Positions 58,466-64,000 of a stretch of 64,000 bases of DNA are shown in pieces. The notes beneath the pieces were generated by a model. That model did not search any database. It was not told where the DNA came from and saw only the letters and a list, made by a program, of their open reading frames with translations. Origin of the DNA: Puccinellia tenuiflora (taxonomy: Eukaryota; Streptophyta; Magnoliopsida; Poales; Poaceae); assembly GCA_012064385.1 (NCBI GenBank), contig QRDG01000518.1, positions 426,487 through 490,486 of the forward strand. The letters run 5' to 3'. How positions within the stretch are numbered: the first letter of the stretch is position 1; every line of letters begins with the position of its first letter. The position numbers were made by a program, and so were the translations under genes.

Positions 58466-58671
58466 CCGAGGCTGAGTCCCCCCGTACGCCGCGGTAGCGG
58501 TGACGGGGGACAAAGCCGAGCCGCTAGATTAAAAAAAAACTTGTAACTCGTATATATAACTTAGGGTTGGGGGTGGGGGTAACAAGTACCCAAATTTATA
58601 TACCGGTATGCAAGAGATATAGATTTATTATACTCTATAAGTGTGGCATTGGAAAAAAACGATCGCTACTA

Positions 58672-58743
58672 GCATGTTGTAGGAATTAGAAAATAGTGCA
58701 AATGATCGCATGTTGTAGGAATTAGGAAATAGTGCAAATGATC
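58672..58743 (+). repeat. 36-bp tandem pair inside the MULE
   Basis: GCATGTTGTAGGAATTAG with AAATAGTGCAAATGATC occurs twice, starting at 58672 and 58708, with one difference. Confidence 0.85.
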
Positions 58744-59035
58744 GCTATTAGCATTGGAAGCAAAACGTACGTGCGCTTACGCTGAAAACGTACGCAGGCG
58801 TGGGGGCTGTACAACTAACTATACATCTCTCCGTACGAACAGGCTGCATGCTATTCTAATTGAGCTAGTTAGCAGCAATTGATCGATCGATCCTACTAAG
58901 CACGCGGGGATGTACGTGTAAACACAAATCGGAGTATAGAAGCCAGCGTGGGGATCACATGGAAATCAAATACGCACGCGGGGACCAGGGCGGTGGTGTG
59001 TTGGATTTTAATTTTGCTAACTCACACGGTGACTA

Positions 59036-59043
59036 CACGTGGC
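59036..59043 (+). promoter_or_regulatory. G-box/ABRE-like CACGTGGC at the MULE end
   Basis: CACGTGGC lies 151 bp before the F-box ATG, inside the MULE terminus. The ACGTGGC core is bound by bZIP factors in plants. Whether it acts here is inference. Confidence 0.35.
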
Positions 59044-59193
59044 GCGTTTTAATGATCCGTTTTTCCCTTCGCAAAGGGAAACCTTTCCCTAGTCGCACCC
59101 TATGAAAGACGTCCTTAACCTTGGTTGAGCCCAACCGCTCCACCGTTCCCCCGATCCAGACCCACACCGAGACCCAGTGGCCACCAACTCACC

Positions 59194-61335
59194 ATGGCAG
59201 CGCCACCTAGCCGCCGCCCCTCGCTGACGGCGCTCCCCGAGGAGCTCGTCGAGGAGATCCTCCTCCGCCTCCCGCCCGACGACCCAGGGTGCCTCCTCCG
59301 CGCCTCCCTCGTCTGCAAGACCTGGGGCCTCGCCGTCTCGCTCCCCGGATTCCGACGCCGCTTCCACGAGCACCACCGGACGCCCCCAGTGCTCGGCTTC
59401 CTCCACAACTGGGATGAAGAGCACATCTCGCACTTCATTCCCACCACGGCCTCGTCCTTCTCCCTCCCCGCCCCGGACCGGCGCTCATGGCGGGCCATCG
59501 ACTGCCGCCACGGCCGCGCCCTCTTCCTCTTCAAGTGCGAGGGTGCTTGGGAGCTGCTCCTGTGGGAGCCAATCACGGGCGCCCAGCAGCGTGTGCCGGT
59601 TCCCGCGGCCTTCGAGAGTAGCAGCCCGACCGCGGCCGTGCTCTGCGCAGCGGACGGATGCGACCACCGCGACTGCCTCAGGGGACCTTTCCGATTGGTT
59701 TTCGTCTTCGACGACGACACTGACGAGGAGGATTATGTCACGTCTGCTTGCGTGTACTCGTCGGAGACCGGCACGTGGGGCGAGCTGACCTCGCCGCACC
59801 ACCAGATCGCCAACTTCACCTACTATTCCAGCGTGCTCGTTGGAGATTCGCTGCTCTACTTCATGTCCGATGGTGAGGCGATCCTGGAGTATGACTTGGC
59901 CAGGCACAGCCTTTCTGAGTTCGACCCACCTGACCTCAGCTTCGAACAGAAATTTAATCTCATGCTGGCGGAGAACGGCGAACTGGTGGTTAGTGAATCC
60001 CTCGATCGGCGTCTCAATTTGTGGTCAAGGGAGTTGAGTGGTGGTGGCATTGGTGCACGATGGGTACTGAGCCGGGTCATCTACCTTGAAAATTTGCTCC
60101 CAAATGGTGCTCTTGTGGATTTTGTGCAAGTGGTGGGCTTTGCCGAGGGTGCAAATGCCATTTTCGTGAGCACCGTTGCTGGCCTCTTCATGATCGAGCT
60201 ACAAACGGAGAAGGTCAGAAAAGTGTGCGATGTTAGCAGCTGGTGTAATTTGATTCCAGTTGTTAGCTTCTACACTCCTATGCCCCGAGACGAGCACCGG
60301 AATCTACCACCGTCGAGCCTTAGTGACGAGGCCGATGGTGAGTATGGGGGAGATGAGGAGAAAACATTTGATCAGGAGCAGCAGCTGTTCGGCAAGGGGT
60401 CCAATCCTATCAAGGATGGAGACTTTGTCAACGCCTTTGAATGCGTCAGCCATGACATCAAGATCAGGTTAGGGCTCTACTACAGAACGTCTCTCCTATT
60501 CTGCTCTGAAATATTTGTAGGATAGGATTGTGAAAAAGAAACTCCCCATTAGTTCGGTACTCTTTAGGACCAGCTGTTGGTTTCCATGCGTCCTTAGTTA
60601 CTTTGGGCCTTTTATTTTGGTATTTTGCGAGATGATTAGGATGGTATAAGACGGCGAGGTGGTTGGCAGACTCCGTGTCCTAGCGTTTGAGGGGTTTAGT
60701 GAGTCGAATTACTGTTAGTGTTATTCCGTAGCAGTACTTTGAGAGTTAGGACCTGGCATCTTTTTTCATGATGTGTGTATTGTGATGAGCATTAAATCAA
60801 AGTTCAATTATTGGAGTGATAGATGTTATCCTATAGTCCTATTTGAGAAGAGTTATATACCTCTGGTACTGGCTAGTTGCAAATATCTCATCACTATGCG
60901 GTCTTTGTGTACTATTTTGCAATTATAATTCATAATCCATGCCAACACTAGCCATTTATTAGAAACGGAACTCAACGAAACACAGTTAGCACAAACACAC
61001 GATGGAGTAACTGTAGCTGTGGTACAGATCTTTTATAGCCGTATACTATTAATAACCTTAAATTGTAGACTGAAAATTTGCACCTCTGTTTTCACGTGTA
61101 TGCCAGATGTCAGCTACTTGACTTAGTATGTTATGGAGAAGGTAGTCTGGACGGTGCTAGCACTATCAAGAAACATGGATGTGCCTTGCAGCCCAATGAT
61201 TCTTCGGGTGATGTTCCCAAGAGTGCACCAAATGTAGAATCAGTGAAGGGTGCAACTAGCAAAGATACTGAGAACTCAACGAGCTCTGATAGCAACGTTG
61301 TGGGTGCTCCACCTTCATACAAAGAGTTGGAATAA
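59194..61335 (+). CDS. F-box protein, two exons, 500 residues
   Basis: Exon 1 is 59194-60467 and exon 2 is 61107-61335; the intron has GT (GTTAGG) and AG (TATGCCAG) ends and the phases fit (2 then 1). ATG 59194 in ACCATGG is chosen. The F-box is at about residues 10-55 (SLTALPEELVEEILLRLPPD, LVCKTWGLAV), the part that binds Skp1 in SCF ubiquitin ligases. The rest is a beta-propeller-like F-box-associated region of the grass type (CRHGRALFL, LLLWEPITG, VYSSETGTWGEL, ILEYDLARHSL, VIYLENLLP), an acidic stretch near 375-395 and a Ser/Thr-rich tail in exon 2. The target is unknown. If exon 1 is not spliced the protein would end at 60525. A decayed paralogue lies at 63.2-64.0 kb. Confidence 0.85.
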
Positions 61336-62254
61336 TGTATTGTATCTCATTGTTAATTCCTTGAGACAAGTGCCGGGTCAAGGGTTGCACCACCGTGTGG
61401 TAAAATGTATGATTTCCACTGAGATTTGAATTGTTCTCTCGGCTTTGTAAGAAATTTCACTTGTATGGAATGGTTTCTCAGATAAGTTGTCAGATTAACT
61501 GAACCCAGAATTTTAATGTGGCATTGCAACTGGTCCCAGGGAGTCATATTAGACACATAAAACAATTGTAATGTCCTCCATGTGCAAAGTAACTGTCCTC
61601 TTTGGGGTTTGGAACTCAATAGAACTTATCGCTTGAATTTACATCATCATGCTATAAGAGACTATTTAATCAATGTTTTCTTACTAATGTTGCTATTCAG
61701 TTTTATCATATAGATAGTAGTTGATGCCACAGAAAGAAAAATGTTTTATTGTTTATGATAAGCTTGGTTTATGGGTTAGATCATATTTTTAACGTGTGTG
61801 CCAGATGTCAGCTACTTGAATTCTTAGTTTATAACTGATCTAGTTACTTTTTTCTGTCTTACCATTGAACATTAGATATGGATCTATGAAGCACCTCGTT
61901 GGTGGCTTCATTATTTTCTTTCTTCCGCTTAACTGTTTTAATTAGTGTACTTGCATATGTTAGCTTTTGTTTCATAAAGTTTACTCTTTTTTGGTAATCA
62001 TGAGTTACAAAATCATTTAATAATGTGAATATCCAATGGTTATCAGTGTTGCGAAGGCAACTTGTGTATTTCATGTACATACGTAACGATCTTTGTTATG
62101 GGCATGGATCAATATCATTTGTCGAGATACTTCCATTGATTCTTTTATGATACATATCAGCAAAAGTAGTATATCCCAAAGGCCCACTGAAGACTGAACT
62201 GTCTATCAGATTGCTATCTGCAAGGTAAAGCTACCTCCTTCGCTTGTTCTTCAG
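61336..62254. other. Intergenic after the F-box gene
   Basis: AT-rich sequence without a recognised gene. GCCAGATGTCAGCTACTTGA at 61800-61819 repeats exactly the exon 2 acceptor region of the F-box gene (61102-61121). Confidence 0.5.
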
Positions 62255-62265
62255 ATTTGGAATAG

Positions 62266-62558
62266 GGAATTTCGAAAGAACTGCAAGATGAGGAGAGGAA
62301 GCATCAACACAAAGAAAAGAAGGAAGCAAAGAAGGTAAGTGCAACTGTTTGTGTATATCATTGCCTGCTTTTACTATCCGTTCGACATGAAACTTACTGT
62401 CAGCAGTCCAGTTGGGCTGTTGAAATCAGTATAATTCATAATCACTACATATAAGATGGTTGCTGAAGGAGCAGGCTGGCCAGAATAAACGGGACGACAT
62501 TGTCCCTGATGGTGCTGCTATGATGGGTTTTGGACGGTCCAACAAGTCGAAGAAGTGA
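62266..62558 (+). pseudogene. Two-exon fragment resembling the ZMAT2/SNU23 C-terminus
   Basis: Frame at 62266-62334 reads a charged KELQDEERKHQHKEKKEAKK, followed by a GTAAGT donor. A second piece at 62469-62558 (after GCTGAAG) continues in phase and ends PDGAAMMGFGRSNKSKK then TGA. The AAMMGFG..SKK ending and the preceding Lys/Glu helix resemble the splicing protein ZMAT2 (SNU23). No zinc-finger exons are visible upstream, so this looks like a fragment, unless they are too diverged or far away. Confidence 0.4.
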
Positions 62559-63229
62559 ATGATGCTTCAGGTCTGTGGCGGCTGAAGACATGGTTGAGTA
62601 CTCTTTGTCGTTCCTGTGTTCTGTGTTTGAATAGCTTCATTTTCATAGTAACTGAATATCATATGCACTAGCACTATAGCTAATTTGAGATGCAGGCCAT
62701 TCCGTGAAAAATATATTTGGAAGCAAGTAGTTTTTTTTTTTCTTCCCAAATCAACATTTGTAGTCTGTACACCTCTTCTGGAGAATAAGTATTTAGTTTT
62801 GTTAAGAGAACTTTCCTTTAGACTGCACAGTGTTGTAGATTGCAGGGCCACGGGGATACAGATGAAGCTGGGCCTGGTGATGTCTGGGCAAGCAATGCCT
62901 GGTCACTGTTCCATGCCAGGGATCATGTGAGGAACATGCCATCTTTTTATCCCCCTGTTTAGAAACATTTCATATTTTTGAAACGAGGCAAAACATTTCA
63001 TGTTTGAAAAATAAATCAACTATTGCACTTCAAATACTCTGCTTCATTTTTCCAAGTTTTCCCTGTTTTCTACGCTTTCCGGTTCTTTCAAAACAGTTGT
63101 TTACTGTACTCAAACTAACGGAACAGCAGTCCAGCGGGTTTCGTGGTTTAACACCAATAATCTGTACATCTCAATTATGATTAAGAAACAGGTCAAGTTA
63201 GTTAAAGTTGTCAATTTAATTACTCTAAC

Positions 63230-64000
63230 CTCCTCATCCCCATCAATGCCTCGTCCTACTCCCTCACTGCTCCGGGCTACAGCTCCTGGCAGGCCCTCGA
63301 CTGCCGCCACGTCCATGCCTTCTTCCTCTCCAAGAGCCAGGGTACCAGGTAACTGCTCCTGTGGGAGCCAATCACGAGCCAGGGTACCCTTCAAGAGCGA
63401 GTTGCCGGCACTGTGGTGTGCGTAGCGGACGTGTGCAACCTCAGCGACTGCCTGGGGGTCCTTTCCGTGTGGTCTTCGTCTTTGCCGTTGAGTTAGATAC
63501 TGATAACGAGGAGTACGTCACATCGACATGCGCATACTCGTCGGAGACTGACACGTGGGTGAGCTGACATCGATTAACCACGTGTTTGGCAACTTTGATG
63601 ACAATTCCAGCGTGCTTGTCGGGAGGTCTCTGCTCTACTTTATGTCCAACATTATGATCATCCTGGAGTATGACTTGGCCAGGCACAGCTTGACCGTGTT
63701 GAGCAAACTAGACTCCCGCTTGGACGAGAGATATAACCTCATCCTGTCGGAGGGCGGTGGACTGGGAGCTAGCGATGCCATGAATCCTCTTCTCAAGTTG
63801 TGGTCATGGGAGGCGTATGATGGCACTGATGGACGATGGGTACTGAGCCGGGTCATCTACTTGGAAAATTTGCTCCCAAATGATGCTCACGTGGATGCAC
63901 CATGTTCAGTGCATGTGTTGGGCTTTGCTGAGGGAGCAAATGTTATTTTCGTACTAACGCTTGCCGGCATCTTCACAGTCGAAGGTGAGGAAGGTGTGGA
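63230..64000 (+). pseudogene. Decayed F-box paralogue, cut by the window end
   Basis: It matches the F-box gene from about residue 88 on: SSYSLTAPG, CRHVHAFFL, LLLWEPIT, YSSETDTW, LEYDLARHSL and RVIYLENLLPND. Several frame changes and stops occur (for example near 63350, 63460, 63510 and 63570), and the F-box itself is missing upstream. The region continues past 64000. A tandem duplication with subsequent decay is the simplest account. Confidence 0.85.

Larger units (their letters stand above)
57819..59099. mobile_element. Non-autonomous Mutator-like element (MULE) with 9-bp target duplication
   Basis: CTATGAAAG flanks both sides exactly (57810-57818, 59100-59108), the 9-bp duplication typical of Mutator. 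The left end reads GGTAATCACTAAAAAAAGGG and TTCCCTTTGC; the right end, inverted, reads GGTGCGACTAGGGAAAGG and TTTCCCTTTGC. There is no transposase. Inside are a minisatellite, a hairpin and a short tandem pair. It stops 95 bp before the F-box gene ATG and so forms its proximal upstream region. Confidence 0.85.

Overview
The window is plant nuclear DNA from a grass of the wheat/barley/Aegilops type (Triticeae). This rests on the repeat content (gypsy LTRs starting TGATACGT, a CACTA element with TGGCGCAC subterminal repeats, Stowaway MITEs, GC-rich non-LTR retroposons) and on GC-rich grass exons beside AT-rich introns. No bacterial, phage or CRISPR features are present. No species name can be given from the sequence alone.

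Layout: 1-10.8 kb is a gypsy-type retrotransposon without visible pol, then an unassigned 1.5 kb stretch, then a solo LTR with a perfect 5-bp target duplication. A NAC-domain gene broken by two frame changes lies at 12.2-13.3 kb, next to a 419-bp foldback MITE. From 15.68 to 27.05 kb is one complete CACTA transposon, with matching termini and a 3-bp duplication. It carries a dead tnp2-type transposase, a second gene with a coherent four-exon structure, and a perfect 48-bp hairpin between the two. A rearranged plastid insert (ndhK and ndhB pieces) follows at 27.2-27.9 kb.

The clearest host gene is UBP26 (28.6-38.8 kb, 13 coding exons, 1076 codons), a USP48-like histone H2B deubiquitinase. Its introns hold two Stowaway-type MITEs and an antisense LINE remnant. 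The 40.7-42.8 kb stretch is a TIR element with TAA duplications and GC-rich cargo. An intronless RNA polymerase III subunit gene (RPC6/RPC34) is on the minus strand at 43.9-44.7 kb; a truncated copy lies at 50.3-50.6 kb, cut off by an LTR fragment. The 45-58 kb stretch is repeats: LINE remnants, an old tandem duplication, LTR fragments, non-LTR retroposons (one with a 16-bp target duplication) and small TIR elements.

The last 6 kb carries a two-exon F-box gene (59.2-61.3 kb) whose 5' flank is a 1.28-kb Mutator-like element ending 95 bp before the ATG, a two-exon fragment resembling the C-terminus of ZMAT2/SNU23, and a decayed F-box paralogue running off the window. The host genes (NAC factor, deubiquitinase, Pol III subunit, F-box protein) form no shared pathway; they are a low-density gene island among nested repeats. 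I found no clear undescribed system. The best leads are the CACTA inter-genic hairpin, the in-frame UBP26 intron 3, the MULE at the F-box promoter, the RPC6 duplications and the 1.4-kb retroposon.
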